A DNA stretch of 64,000 bases from Desulfosporosinus acididurans (lineage in GTDB: Bacteria; Bacillota; Desulfitobacteriia; Desulfitobacteriales; Desulfitobacteriaceae). The stretch lies in contig NZ_LDZY01000008.1 of the NCBI RefSeq assembly GCF_001029285.1, positions 62,001-126,000 on the forward strand, written 5' to 3'. Positions 1-9,221 of the stretch are shown here, piece after piece. Both the position numbers and the translations under genes were made by a program. The notes beneath the pieces are model-generated. The model was not told where the DNA came from, did no database searches, and was given only the letters and a program-made list of their open reading frames with translations. Positions within the stretch are counted from its first letter, which is position 1. Every line of letters starts with the position of its first letter.

Positions 1-1
1 G

Positions 2-103
2 GATGCAGAACTTTACCAGTTTGAACAGGCCAGAAATGACCATCCTGGGGATGAATGGTCCCCGTATATCCCTAGTATGGAACGTTACCTCTATTTAAAA
101 TAA
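2..103 (+). CDS. 3' end of an unidentified gene (partial)
   Basis: An open frame enters from the left edge and ends with TAA at 101-103, giving 33 visible residues that close with ERYLYLK. The tail is rich in acidic and aromatic residues (NDHPGDEWSPY). It is too short for me to assign a family. The stop abuts the stop of the convergent gene on the other strand, with no spacer and no visible terminator, which suggests a real but compact gene end. Confidence 0.5.
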   Translation, partial: DAELYQFEQARNDHPGDEWSPYIPSMERYLYLK

Positions 104-808
104 TCAAGATTTTCTTGCTTGATATTCCCAGAAATGATTAGCTACCAGACGCAGGCAAAACGGATGATTTCCCCAGGCGGCAAAGTCATCAAGAGAAATC
201 ATTAAGGCATAAGCTTGACGACATATACGGAGCAGAGGGTAATCTTTGGCGATGTAAGCGAGAAGAGAAAGAATGGCCTCACAGCGCTCAGGATGGAATA
301 AATTTTGAATGTAACGTCGGCTGTGTCTGGACAGGTTAAATCTTGCTAAATCGGCGGCTAAAGGTCTGATTTCATCAAGAGAAAAGGATATGACTTCAAA
401 TTGTGGCAAATCTGCCAAGACGTCCGCAGCTTGCAAAAAATGAATTAGATTTTCTTGGATTTCACGGGGCGGAAAAGAAAATATTCCTGGAGTTTCAGCG
501 AGAATGCGAATACGCTGCAAATTGGATTTTAATAAGGTATTGCTGGTAAACAGACAAGGAAAGTAGATAGACAGATAATGGACCAGTGTTGATATTAATT
601 CGTTGCCTTGACAAGCTTGTTGTTCCCAATAGGGTAAAAGCCTGCAAACTTCATCTGTCAGAGATTGCTCAGGGCAGTCAAAGATTTGATTTAAGAGTTG
701 GTATTCAATGATCGTTCTCAGAGTTTTACAAGTCGGATTTGCAAGCAGAACTCGCCGGAATTCAGGGTGGACGGCAATAGAGGAAAGTTTATTTTCTGGG
801 CGATTCAT
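104..808 (-). CDS. hypothetical protein, 234 aa
   Basis: I do not recognise this protein. The ATG at 808 is preceded on the minus strand by a good ribosome site (AAGGGAGG, about 8 nt spacing), so the start is well supported. The product looks soluble and mostly alpha-helical, with many Leu, Arg and aromatic residues. No signal peptide, membrane segment or cofactor motif is obvious; the five Cys are scattered rather than in CxxC pairs. It is convergent with the partial gene at 2-103 and divergent from the thioesterase gene at 1077. Confidence 0.6.
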   Translation of the reverse strand: MNRPENKLSSIAVHPEFRRVLLANPTCKTLRTIIEYQLLNQIFDCPEQSLTDEVCRLLPYWEQQACQGNELISTLVHYLSIYFPCLFTSNTLLKSNLQRIRILAETPGIFSFPPREIQENLIHFLQAADVLADLPQFEVISFSLDEIRPLAADLARFNLSRHSRRYIQNLFHPERCEAILSLLAYIAKDYPLLRICRQAYALMISLDDFAAWGNHPFCLRLVANHFWEYQARKS

Positions 809-921
809 TAAATGAGCCTCCCTTGATAATCAAATATCTTAGAAGAAAAAAGATAACCTGCTAATGTAGTATATGTATTTAACCTGGTTCTATCCTTTCT
901 AACCAACCATTCTATTTAGTG

Positions 922-1038
922 CCGCGCTCCCACTTCTACGAGCGGGAGTGGTTCCCATACCTTGCTTTGGCGGGGGTAGAATATATTCTTCAGCGCGATC
1001 GCATTTGTTATGGGTTCAGCTATAGCTGAACAGGTTCA
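922..1038 (+). repeat. IS605-like non-autonomous element, copy A (degenerate)
   Basis: This copy of the dispersed element has the left hairpin (CTCCCACTTCTACGAGCGGGAG, one mismatch), the conserved body words GGTTCCCATACCTTGCTT and CTTCAGCGCGAT, and a right hairpin GTTCAGCTATAGCTGAAC. The terminal GTTCAC has decayed to GTTCAG and the usual TTTATCC left border is not clear. It lies between the hypothetical gene and the thioesterase gene. Confidence 0.7.
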
Positions 1039-1076
1039 GAATAGAGATGGACTTAAACTGAAAACGAGAGGTGGAA

Positions 1077-1844
1077 ATGATGATAAACCAAAATTTTAGG
1101 GCAGACTTTGAAATTCACTTTCATGAAGTCAATCCTCAAGAAGAGGCTGCCCCTCTGACAATACTTCATTTTTTAGAGGACACAGCTATAGCCCATTCCC
1201 AAGCTGTAGGTTTTGGGGTGAGACAATTAAAAGAAGAAGGCTTGGCCTGGATTCTAAACCGCTGGCATCTTCAAATGGATCATTACCCTAAGTTAGGTGA
1301 AACAGTTGCTATTGAGACATGGCCTTCAAAGTTCGAACGATTTTATGCAACAAGGGAGTTTTTTATAAGAGATTCCAAACAAAGTGTTATTGGCAGAGCC
1401 TCCTCCCTATGGATATTTTACAATATCTTAACGAAACGTCCCTTAAGAGTGCGTCCGGAATTTCAAGAAGCTTACGGATTGAATTTAGCCAGAGCTATTG
1501 AAAATCCTTTTACTTCTCTTGAGAGCTCACTCGACGGCAATGGGAAAGAGGTTGCTTTTTCAGTTCGCAGGAGTGATATTGATACCAATGGACATGTCAA
1601 TAACGCCAATTATCTCCAATGGATTCTGGAGGCTGTTCCTGATCATATTTATCAAGATTGTTATCTTTCTTCATTAGAAATACAGTATAAGAAAGAAACG
1701 ACCTATGGATCAAAGATACGATCATGTTGTAAATGCGATCCTGCAGGACCATTAAACTATCTAGGCAATCACATCATACTTGGAGAGGAATCGGGTCTGG
1801 AACTTGCTTTGGCTAAAACGGTCTGGGAATCTAAGCCTAAATAA
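1077..1844 (+). CDS. acyl-ACP thioesterase (FatA/FatB-like, bacterial)
   Basis: Probably hydrolyses acyl-acyl carrier protein to free fatty acid and ACP in the cytosol. The protein has the double-hotdog layout of the acyl-ACP thioesterase family: a first hotdog with the HSQAVGFG and WILNRWHLQM stretches, then a second hotdog beginning about residue 160 with SDIDTNGHVNNANYLQW, which holds the Asn/His residues expected at the active site. Length (about 255 aa) is normal. I place the start at the ATG at 1077 (or 1080) because the in-frame GTG at 1071 overlaps the ribosome site GAGAGGTGG. It stands alone, flanked by repeat copy A and an AT-rich gap. The substrate chain length cannot be read from the sequence. 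Confidence 0.85.
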   Translation: MMINQNFRADFEIHFHEVNPQEEAAPLTILHFLEDTAIAHSQAVGFGVRQLKEEGLAWILNRWHLQMDHYPKLGETVAIETWPSKFERFYATREFFIRDSKQSVIGRASSLWIFYNILTKRPLRVRPEFQEAYGLNLARAIENPFTSLESSLDGNGKEVAFSVRRSDIDTNGHVNNANYLQWILEAVPDHIYQDCYLSSLEIQYKKETTYGSKIRSCCKCDPAGPLNYLGNHIILGEESGLELALAKTVWESKPK

Positions 1845-2204
1845 GATTGAAACGAAAGATTATCTGATATAATTGCTTCTAGTTATAATAACATATAAAT
1901 TTGTAAAATGTGTCACTCTGTTAAATCTAACATTAGAGTTTAAAATTAAATTTAAACATTTATAATTAGCATTTTTAAAAGTGGACTAAGTAATCTATCG
2001 TTACATGCCAATTTTTATTGAATTGAGATTAGATAATATGAACAATGGTGCAATGTTATTTATTTTGCGCATAATTGTATGATTTTCAAGAACTCTTTTA
2101 TAGGGATAATACACTTTAATATAGAATAGAGTTCTAAGATAGTTAGAATAGGAATTACTGATTTTAATCGACGTCAAGTTTCCTTTGAGAAGAGTGATCA
2201 AATA
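1845..2204. other. AT-rich intergenic region
   Basis: About 360 bp of very AT-rich DNA separates the thioesterase and histidine kinase genes. I see no plausible coding frame, RNA gene or strong terminator. Several TATAAT-like words occur, so the kinase promoter is probably here, but none has a convincing -35 partner. Confidence 0.5.
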
Positions 2205-4142
2205 ATGCTAAGGGATAAAGTTATTGAACTCGAACAAAAGGTTGCCGACCTCGAGGCAGCTTTAGAGAAAGCACATAACGACAACAAAATCTGGGATAGG
2301 ATTTTTACCGAAAGCTATTGGGGCATGATGATATGCGATGCTGTAAGCTTAGAACTTCTAAAAATAAATCCTGGTTATGGGCAAATGCATGGCTATGAAT
2401 CAACGGAGCTGATTGGCAGAACGGTCTATGATCTTCTCGTCCCGGAATGTCGAAAAGATGTGCCCGATATCTTGGCAAGAATCCATGACAATGGACATAG
2501 CGCTTATAAAACTGTTCATCTTAAAAAAGATGGGAGTCGGTTTCCAGTCCATACGGACAGCTTTGAATTTTTGTTCGAGGGGAGACGTTTGATCTCCGTT
2601 TCTGTTTGTAACATTTCGGAGTTCGAACGGGCACAGGAAAAATTGGCTTTGTATCGGGAACATTTGGAGAAACTTGTTAAATCACGTACCAATGATCTTG
2701 AGCGGGCTAATGAGCAACTGCAAATTGAGATGATTCGCAAAGAAACCGCTGAAAAGGAATTAGCTAAAGCGGATCAAGTTCTGGTAAACACCTTAAATAG
2801 TATTAGTGATGGTTTTATAGCCGTAAATCACCAATGGGTCATAACTTACGCCAATAAGGCGATTATACGGGCGCTTGAAAAACGCAGCCTTGATGGGAGG
2901 CTCGTAGGTTCCGTTTTTGGGACTGCTCAATGGCAAAACAATAGAATGCTGCGGGACTCCTGCCAGAAGGTCATGGAAGAGGGACAATTAAAACGCTTCG
3001 AACTATATTCAGACTTAATAGGACATTGGCTTGAATTCAGTATTTACCCAACAGACAACGGTATATCTATTTTTATTCGGACGATTGATGAACGAAAAAA
3101 ACTGCAAAAAGTTGTAGAAGAAGAACATCTTCGCCTTCACACACTTTTTAATGCTTTTCCAGGTTTGATTTATGTTATTGAAGAAAGTTATAAAATACGT
3201 TTTGCCAATTACAAGTTTAAAGAGCAATTTGGTGAGTGTGAAGGGCAACTCTGTTATAGCGTCGTTGCGGGTTTAAATTATCCCTGCAGTAAATGTGAAA
3301 TACCATCAATAGAGAATGATACTGCTCAGACTGGAAATGGATGTATATATAATCACAGATTATATGATGTTTTTACCCAACCATATACGGATGTTGACGG
3401 AACGAAGTTATATTTTAAAGTGCTCATTGACATAACGGATCGTAAAAATGCTGATCGGGAATATTTCCGTTTGGAAAGATTGAATCTAGTAGGCGAAATG
3501 GCTGCTGGGATTGCTCATGAAGTTAGGAACCCTTTAACTACTGTAAGAGGATTTTTGCAGTTGCTTTCTTCCAAGGACAGTGTCCAGCAATATAGTGATT
3601 ATTTTAAAATTATGATCGAAGAATTGGATCGAGCAAATCTAATTATTACGGACTTTTTAAGCCTGGCAAGGGAAAAAACTGTCGATTTTACTAGCGTGAA
3701 TTTAGGGAAAATCGCGAAATCATTAATGCCTCTCTTAGGGGCAGATGCCCTTAACCAAGACAAAGATATTAACTTGGAATTAGAACCGGTCCCTGATATC
3801 AAAGGAGATGAAAATGAACTTCGCCAACTTCTTTTGAACTTGGCCAGAAATGGGTTCGAAGCTATGCAAAGCGGCGGGGTTCTTACGGTCAAGACCTTTG
3901 AATTCGGAAATTATGTAGTTCTTCAAGTTGCTGATCAAGGTGGAGGTATTGATCCACTGGTGCTTGAAAGAATCGGAACTCCGTTTCTAACGACAAAGGA
4001 ACGCGGAACTGGGCTTGGTTTAGCAATATGCCAAAATATTGCGCTAAAACATGATGCTGTTATGGAATTTGATACGGATACCTCGGGAACAAGGGTAAGT
4101 GTTAAATTTCCGCTCAAGAGTTTGTTCTCTTCTGTTAAGTAG
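2205..4142 (+). CDS. multi-PAS sensor histidine kinase (soluble)
   Basis: A probable cytosolic sensor kinase of 645 aa with no membrane segment. In order: a short coiled coil (1-30), a PAS domain (about 30-150), a long coiled coil (about 150-195), two further PAS-like domains (about 195-300 and 305-420), a HisKA dimerisation domain with the phospho-acceptor in GIAHEVRNPL (His438), and a HATPase domain with an N box (NLARNGFEAM), a G1 box (DQGGGID) and a G2 box (GTGLGLAICQ). The HEVRNPL type resembles NtrB and the soluble sporulation kinases that feed Spo0F/Spo0A in endospore formers. No response regulator is adjacent, so an orphan kinase feeding a shared phosphorelay is plausible. The third PAS region contains Cys residues (CYSVVAGLNYPCSKCE) that could bind metal or sense redox; this is inference. 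Confidence 0.9.
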   Translation: MLRDKVIELEQKVADLEAALEKAHNDNKIWDRIFTESYWGMMICDAVSLELLKINPGYGQMHGYESTELIGRTVYDLLVPECRKDVPDILARIHDNGHSAYKTVHLKKDGSRFPVHTDSFEFLFEGRRLISVSVCNISEFERAQEKLALYREHLEKLVKSRTNDLERANEQLQIEMIRKETAEKELAKADQVLVNTLNSISDGFIAVNHQWVITYANKAIIRALEKRSLDGRLVGSVFGTAQWQNNRMLRDSCQKVMEEGQLKRFELYSDLIGHWLEFSIYPTDNGISIFIRTIDERKKLQKVVEEEHLRLHTLFNAFPGLIYVIEESYKIRFANYKFKEQFGECEGQLCYSVVAGLNYPCSKCEIPSIENDTAQTGNGCIYNHRLYDVFTQPYTDVDGTKLYFKVLIDITDRKNADREYFRLERLNLVGEMAAGIAHEVRNPLTTVRGFLQLLSSKDSVQQYSDYFKIMIEELDRANLIITDFLSLAREKTVDFTSVNLGKIAKSLMPLLGADALNQDKDINLELEPVPDIKGDENELRQLLLNLARNGFEAMQSGGVLTVKTFEFGNYVVLQVADQGGGIDPLVLERIGTPFLTTKERGTGLGLAICQNIALKHDAVMEFDTDTSGTRVSVKFPLKSLFSSVK

Positions 4143-4192
4143 CTATTCAAAAAAGATTTAATCATGTTTTTAATAAGAATTAAGAAAGAGGC

Positions 4193-4221
4193 TTGACAAG
4201 GCTCAAATGCTTTAATAAATT
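4193..4221 (+). promoter_or_regulatory. sigma-A type promoter for yerC-like/hisZ/pfk
   Basis: TTGACA at 4193-4198, a 17-nt spacer and TAAATT at 4216-4221 form a good vegetative promoter about 40 bp upstream of the yerC-like start. Predicted by eye. Confidence 0.6.
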
Positions 4222-4258
4222 AAAGGAAGAAAGTAATTAGAGGAGGACATACCATACC

Positions 4259-4561
4259 ATGTCAAGCGATGAGCGTTTGCAAAATCCTTTAACGGACGCC
4301 TTGTTCGAGGCAATTTTGCTTCTGCGAACTAAAGAAGAGTGTTATCGTTTTTTTGAAGATATTGCAACTATCGCTGAAATTAAGGCTCTAGCGCAGCGTT
4401 TGGAAGTGGCAAAGATGTTAAAGCGAAATGAGACGTATACTGCTATTGAAAAAGTAACTGGAGTGAGTACTGCTACAATCAGTCGCGTCAAGCGCTGCCT
4501 GAATTTTGGCGCAGATGGCTATCAATTAATTTTAAGCCGTCTACAAGAACAGAATGACTAA
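4259..4561 (+). CDS. TrpR/YerC/YecD-family DNA-binding protein
   Basis: A 100-aa helical protein with the YerC/YecD form of the TrpR-like fold. The conserved core is visible: FFEDIATIAEIKALAQRLEVAKML, then the helix-turn-helix YTAIEKVTGVSTATISRVKRCL at about residues 60-82. The start is the ATG at 4259, with GAGGAGG about 12 nt upstream. It precedes hisZ by about 100 bp, and YerC-like genes are known beside his genes in other Firmicutes, so a local role in histidine gene control is likely but unproven. Confidence 0.85.
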   Translation: MSSDERLQNPLTDALFEAILLLRTKEECYRFFEDIATIAEIKALAQRLEVAKMLKRNETYTAIEKVTGVSTATISRVKRCLNFGADGYQLILSRLQEQND

Positions 4562-4659
4562 AATTAGGACTTTGTTTTTGAACTATAGTAAAGCAAAACA
4601 AAAATCAAAAGGGTCAAATAGTTTTAGACCTAGCAGCTTAGCGAAGGAGAATTATAAGA

Positions 4660-5832
4660 ATGCTTAGAACAAATTTGGGACAACGAATCCCTGAAGGTAT
4701 GCGTGATTTACTGCCCGAGGAAATTGCTTTACAAGAGAACTTGGAACGTGAGGTTCTTGTTCTTTTTCAGCAGTGGTCTTACCAAAAAGTTTTATCCCCT
4801 ACGTTGGAATTTACGGCTTGTGTTCAACCTGATGTTGAACAAGTTGATTCACTCTATAAGTTCTTTGATCGTGATGGACGAATATTAGCGTTACGTCCCG
4901 AATTGACGACTCCTATTGCCCGCCTTGTCAGTACGCGTATGCGAGGAGCAAATTTACCGCTTCGTTTGTGTTATGGTGCTGATGTTTTTCGCAATTCTTC
5001 TGTTCGGTATCGTGAGTTTCGCCAGGTGGGGGTTGAACTAATAGGTGCTGACCAGGAATTAGCGGATGCGGAAGTAATCGCCCTTGCTGTTGAAGCCATA
5101 GCCTGCCTCGGCCTCAAAAATTTTCAATTTAACCTTGGGCATATGGGGATTTTTTCGGGTCTTTTGCTGGAAGCTGGAGTAGAGGAAGGATTTCGGCAAA
5201 AATTAGAAGAGGCACTGGCCAGGAAAGATATGGTTGGCGTAGAACGGTTAGTGCAACAAAGCGGTTTGCCTGAACGAGTTCAGGAACTGCTGCTGCGGTT
5301 ACCTCATTTTCATGGGGGCGAAGAAATTCTGGACGAAGTTCTGGATTGGAGTTCCCTGCCAACTATTCGTGAAGCTGTCGAGAGTTTACGACGCATTTAT
5401 CGTTATTTGAATTATTTTGGAGTTCAAGAGTATGTCTCTCTCGATTTAGGCATATTAAGAGGTTTTTCTTACTACACTGGGGCGGTTTTTGAAGGCTATG
5501 TCGCCGGGATTGGTTTCCCTGTACTTGAGGGAGGACGGTATGATTCCTTATATGCCGATTTTGGAGTTCCTCAACCTGCTACAGGGTTTGCTATTCACTT
5601 AGGCAGTATGTTAGAACTTTTTCCCTTGCCGTCAATCGCAGGAGTAGATATTTTAGTCTACGGCTCTGATCCCCAAGAAATAATTCGGCTATCTCGAGCC
5701 TTGAGGCTGCAGGGCAAGAAGGTTGAAATGGTCCTGGAAACTATAGACAGGGATGCCGCTGAGACTATGGCCAGACTAAAGAGTATTTCGGAAGTTAGGT
5801 TAGCCGGTGAGGAGGTTCCAGAGAATGAATAA
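4660..5832 (+). CDS. hisZ: ATP phosphoribosyltransferase regulatory subunit HisZ
   Basis: HisZ is a catalytically inactive paralogue of histidyl-tRNA synthetase that joins short-form HisG to make active, histidine-sensitive ATP phosphoribosyltransferase, the first step of histidine synthesis. The class II synthetase core is evident in PEGMRDLLPEE near the N-terminus, LALRPELTTPIARLV (about 80-94) and RGFSYYTGAVFEGY (about 270). At 390 aa it has the normal HisZ length and lacks the full anticodon-binding domain of HisS. The short HisG encoded at 7146 is the expected partner. Its 3' end overlaps the pfk start by 8 nt. Confidence 0.93.
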   Translation: MLRTNLGQRIPEGMRDLLPEEIALQENLEREVLVLFQQWSYQKVLSPTLEFTACVQPDVEQVDSLYKFFDRDGRILALRPELTTPIARLVSTRMRGANLPLRLCYGADVFRNSSVRYREFRQVGVELIGADQELADAEVIALAVEAIACLGLKNFQFNLGHMGIFSGLLLEAGVEEGFRQKLEEALARKDMVGVERLVQQSGLPERVQELLLRLPHFHGGEEILDEVLDWSSLPTIREAVESLRRIYRYLNYFGVQEYVSLDLGILRGFSYYTGAVFEGYVAGIGFPVLEGGRYDSLYADFGVPQPATGFAIHLGSMLELFPLPSIAGVDILVYGSDPQEIIRLSRALRLQGKKVEMVLETIDRDAAETMARLKSISEVRLAGEEVPENE

Positions 5833-6904
5833 AATTGCAGTTCTTACAGGGGGAGGAGATTGCCCGGGGCTTAATGCGGTAATCCGCGCTGTTGTGAGGA
5901 GCGCGAACCAATATGGCCTTGAAGTTCTAGGAATTAAGGATGGCTTTCATGGAGCTGTGGAAGGGGATTTTATACCTTTGTCCTTGGCAGATGTTTCTGG
6001 GATTCTGCCCCGGGGCGGTACGATTCTTGGAACAACTAACCGGGATAACCCCTTTCAATACATAACAAAAGTTAATGGGGTAGACCAGCCTCTTGATCGT
6101 TCCGAGGATGTCCTGGAAAATTTAAAGGAAGCCGGAGTTGATGCTTTATTAGCCATTGGTGGGGATGGAAGCTTGAACATCTCCTTAAAATTTGCGGATA
6201 AAGGTTTTCCGGTTATTGGGATTCCCAAAACTATTGACAATGACCTCATGGCTACAGATCAGACCTTTGGCTTTCAAACGGCCGTGGAAACGGCGCAGGA
6301 AGCCTTAGATCGTTTGCATACTACCGCCGAATCCCATCATAGGGTAATGATTCTGGAAGTTATGGGACGGTATGCCGGTTGGATTGCCCTTTATGCAGGT
6401 GTGGCAGGAGGTGCCGACGTTATATTAATTCCCGAAATTCCCTATAATCTCAGCAGGATTGCCTACTCTGTTCAGCAACGGGCAAAACAAGGAAAAAAAT
6501 TCAGCATTATTGTTGTGGCTGAGGGGGCAAAGCCTTCAGGCGGCGAGATGGTGGTAGAACGGTTATTTTCGGACCGGTCAGATCCTGTCAAATTGGGAGG
6601 GATTGGCAGCAAATTGGGTGACGACTTGGAAAAACATTTCGGTTTGGAAACCCGAGTAACAGTGCTTGGGCATCTTCAGCGCGGAGGCTCCCCTAACTCT
6701 TACGATAGAGTGTTAGCTTCCCGCTATGGTGTGGCAGCTGTAGATGCTGTACTTGAAGGTAAATTTGGAATAATGGTTGCCCTTCAGGGAAGAGAGATCG
6801 TCCAAGTTCCTCTTCACCAAGCTGTTGACCAATTAAAACTTGTGCCGCTAAATGATCCGTTATTAATCACAGCACGTGCTATGGGAATTGAAATGGGGGA
6901 CTAA
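5825..6904 (+). CDS. 6-phosphofructokinase, mixed-substrate group III type
   Basis: Phosphorylates fructose 6-phosphate to fructose 1,6-bisphosphate. Key motifs are GGGDCPGLNAVIR (phosphoryl-donor loop), GGDGS (about residue 102) and PKTIDNDL (catalytic Asp). GGDGS is typical of ATP enzymes, while Lys in PKTIDND is typical of PPi-using relatives; the combination marks the so-called mixed-substrate group III, so the donor (ATP or PPi) is open. I choose the ATG at 5825 over the in-frame GTG at 5807 because the latter sits in the GAGGAGG ribosome site and the family begins MNKIAVLTGGG. It is co-transcribed with hisZ (overlap) and followed by a terminator. Confidence 0.9.
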   Translation: MNKIAVLTGGGDCPGLNAVIRAVVRSANQYGLEVLGIKDGFHGAVEGDFIPLSLADVSGILPRGGTILGTTNRDNPFQYITKVNGVDQPLDRSEDVLENLKEAGVDALLAIGGDGSLNISLKFADKGFPVIGIPKTIDNDLMATDQTFGFQTAVETAQEALDRLHTTAESHHRVMILEVMGRYAGWIALYAGVAGGADVILIPEIPYNLSRIAYSVQQRAKQGKKFSIIVVAEGAKPSGGEMVVERLFSDRSDPVKLGGIGSKLGDDLEKHFGLETRVTVLGHLQRGGSPNSYDRVLASRYGVAAVDAVLEGKFGIMVALQGREIVQVPLHQAVDQLKLVPLNDPLLITARAMGIEMGD

Positions 6905-6922
6905 GATCTCCAAAATTCACAA

Positions 6923-6962
6923 AAGTATGAGGTGAGGCATTTGGTTGTCTTGTCTCATACTT
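6923..6962 (+). terminator. terminator after pfk
   Basis: AAGTATGAG at 6923 pairs with CTCATACTT ending at 6962; the stem extends inward through wobble pairs to a small TTGGT-like loop, and ATTTTCAT follows. It separates the yerC-hisZ-pfk unit from hisG. Confidence 0.6.
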
Positions 6963-7047
6963 ATTTTCATAGTATTACCCTGTACACCTTACGTAGGGAG
7001 CAGACCGCCGGCATCTTAAAAGGTTATGCGAAATTTCCTAAAAAGTG

Positions 7048-7076
7048 TTGCCAGAGATGATGATGGTTGGTATAAT
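7048..7076 (+). promoter_or_regulatory. strong sigma-A promoter of the hisG operon
   Basis: TTGCCA at 7048-7053, an exact 17-nt spacer and a consensus TATAAT at 7071-7076, about 70 bp before hisG. No T-box leader or attenuator structure is evident in the short leader. Confidence 0.75.
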
Positions 7077-7145
7077 ACTACTATATTTTATCACTTTAAC
7101 AAACTAAAGCGCTAAAGAAATGTGGCTGAAGAAAGGGGAAACTCA

Positions 7146-7835
7146 GTGGACAACGATTTTTTAACCATTGCCTTGCCTAAAGGGAAGTTGCTTATCGACT
7201 CTATTCAACGATTGAGTCGTATTGGGATAGAATGCCAACATGTTAATGAAGATTCAAGAAAGCTTTTCTATGATCTTCCGCAGAGTAAAGTGAAGATCAT
7301 TATTTGTCGAGCAACAGATATACCGACTTATGTTGAATATGGAGCTGCTGATTTGGGGATTGTTGGTAAGGATACTCTCTTAGAAGAAAATAAAGATGTC
7401 ATAGAATTGCTGGATTTAAAATTTGGGTATTGCCGTTTTGTTGTTGCCATGCCGGAGGGGAGTGTTCCACCGAAACATTCCAATGGGGAATACGATTTAA
7501 GCGGCCTGAATCATCAACGAGTGGCAACGAAGTTCCCGAGAGTGGCGGAAACGTTTTTCAGTGAGTTAGGAATGCAGGTTAATCCCATCAAACTTCATGG
7601 CAACATTGAACTTGCACCGTGTGTAGGCTTGGCAGAAATGATTGTCGATATTGTATCGACCGGGAAAACATTGCGTGAAAACCATTTGCTTGAGGTCGCT
7701 CCCATCCTTGAGGCAACCTCTCGTTTAATCGCTAATCGAGTGGCTTATCGGATGAAATACGAAAGAATTAAAGATATTACAGGAAAACTGCGCAATGATA
7801 TGAATGAAGAAGTTTTGGACGTTCAGTCACTATAG
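7146..7835 (+). CDS. hisG: ATP phosphoribosyltransferase, short form
   Basis: Catalyses ATP + PRPP to phosphoribosyl-ATP, the committed step of histidine synthesis. The product starts [11 protein letters not shown], contains [15 protein letters not shown] and the PRPP-binding stretch [16 protein letters not shown], and at about 229 aa lacks the C-terminal ACT-like regulatory domain, so it needs HisZ. I prefer the GTG at 7146, which has GAAAGGGG about 7 nt upstream; an upstream GTG at 7122 is in frame but has no good ribosome site. First gene after the promoter at 7048. Confidence 0.93.
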   Translation: MDNDFLTIALPKGKLLIDSIQRLSRIGIECQHVNEDSRKLFYDLPQSKVKIIICRATDIPTYVEYGAADLGIVGKDTLLEENKDVIELLDLKFGYCRFVVAMPEGSVPPKHSNGEYDLSGLNHQRVATKFPRVAETFFSELGMQVNPIKLHGNIELAPCVGLAEMIVDIVSTGKTLRENHLLEVAPILEATSRLIANRVAYRMKYERIKDITGKLRNDMNEEVLDVQSL

Positions 7836-7910
7836 CGTGAAGGTGAGGCAATAAGACATTGGATTTTGAATTTGTAATATTGTTCGATGATTATGAGGAG
7901 GGAGCAGGAC

Positions 7911-9221
7911 ATGAAAGTTGAGAACTTAAAGGATATTGATTTAAAACGTCTCACACGAAAATCTTATGGAGATGATAAGGCCCTTGAACAACGTGTTGCC
8001 GAGATTTTAGAGCGCGTTCGTGAAAAGGGGGATGAGGCACTCTATGAGATGACGGAGAAATTTGATCGCGTCAATTTGCGTCAAAAGGGGTTAAAGGTTA
8101 CCGAAGAGGAACTTCAAGGAGCTTATCGAGAAGTCGGTGACGATTTTATCCAGGCTTTGCGCAGGGCAAAGGGGAACATCCTGGGCTACCATGAGAAACA
8201 GAAGCGAGTTTCCTGGCTGGACCCGGAATCCGATGGGAGTATTTTAGGACAGCTCCTGCTTCCTCTCCAGCGAGTTGGGATTTATGTGCCGGGCGGCACA
8301 GCCTCGTATCCATCGTCTGTCTTGATGAATGCGTTGCCGGCGGTCGTTGCGGGTGTTAAAGAAATTGTAATGGTCAGTCCGCCTCGTCCGGATGGTTCGC
8401 TGTTACCCGAGGTATTAGTGGCAGCCGCTGAGGCCGGAGTGACTGAAATATATAAAGTCGGGGGGGCTCAAGGAATCGCTGCTCTGGCCTACGGCACAGA
8501 GAGCATTTCACGGGTTGATAAAATTACCGGACCGGGTAATATTTATGTAACATTAGCTAAAAAACAGGTCTTTGGCTGTGTGGATATTGATATGCTGGCG
8601 GGACCCAGTGAAATACTGATTTTAGCTGATGAAAGCGGGAATGCAGAAGAGCTGGCTGCCGACCTGTTGTCCCAGGCCGAGCATGACCGTCTTGCTTCCG
8701 CAATTTTAGTATCGCCTTCACGTAATCTTCTTGAAGAGACTGTGAAAGAGGTAGAGAGACAGCTGGATGAATTACCGCGCAGAGAGATCGCCCGTGCATC
8801 CTGGGAAACCTATGGTGCGGCCATATTGGTTAATGATCTGAGTGAAGGTATGGCTTTAGCGAACGAAATTGCTCCTGAGCATTTTGAACTGGTGGTCAAA
8901 GATCCTTACTCTTGGTTAGGACGGGTCAAAAATGTCGGGGCCGTCTTTTTAGGCAGGTATTCCCCGGAACCGGTAGGAGATTATTTTGCTGGGCCTAATC
9001 ATGTATTACCCACCGGCGGAACGGCCAGATTTTATTCTCCCCTCAATGTCGATACCTTCATGAAAAAGGTAAGTGTTATCGGCTACTCGGAAGAAGCTCT
9101 TAAACGAGATGCTCAACAGATAGCTCTGCTTGCCCGCCGTGAGGGATTGGAAGCCCATGCCAGAGCTGTTGAAGTTCGAGTTAAGGAAGGAGAACAATTC
9201 AATGGGAATGATGATAAATGA
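7911..9221 (+). CDS. hisD: histidinol dehydrogenase
   Basis: Zn-dependent enzyme making the last two oxidations, L-histidinol to L-histidine with 2 NAD+. Signature stretches include YVPGGTASYPSSVLMNALPA, KVGGAQGIAALAYGTES, KITGPGNIYV, DMLAGPSEILI, the Zn/active-site region LLSQAEHD and the base motif APEHFEL. I choose the ATG at 7911 (MKVENLKD), with GAGGAGGG just upstream; the ATG at 7887 is in frame but poorly placed. Length 436 aa is normal. The end overlaps hisC by 20 nt. Confidence 0.95.
   Translation: MKVENLKDIDLKRLTRKSYGDDKALEQRVAEILERVREKGDEALYEMTEKFDRVNLRQKGLKVTEEELQGAYREVGDDFIQALRRAKGNILGYHEKQKRVSWLDPESDGSILGQLLLPLQRVGIYVPGGTASYPSSVLMNALPAVVAGVKEIVMVSPPRPDGSLLPEVLVAAAEAGVTEIYKVGGAQGIAALAYGTESISRVDKITGPGNIYVTLAKKQVFGCVDIDMLAGPSEILILADESGNAEELAADLLSQAEHDRLASAILVSPSRNLLEETVKEVERQLDELPRREIARASWETYGAAILVNDLSEGMALANEIAPEHFELVVKDPYSWLGRVKNVGAVFLGRYSPEPVGDYFAGPNHVLPTGGTARFYSPLNVDTFMKKVSVIGYSEEALKRDAQQIALLARREGLEAHARAVEVRVKEGEQFNGNDDK

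Noticed and set aside
5807-5824. GTG at 5807 as the start of pfk
   Set aside because: The codon lies in the GAGGAGG ribosome site; the ATG at 5825 gives the conserved family N-terminus.
6963-7145. T-box or histidine attenuator in the hisG leader
   Set aside because: The leader after the promoter is only about 70 nt, without T-box core, specifier stem or His-codon run.
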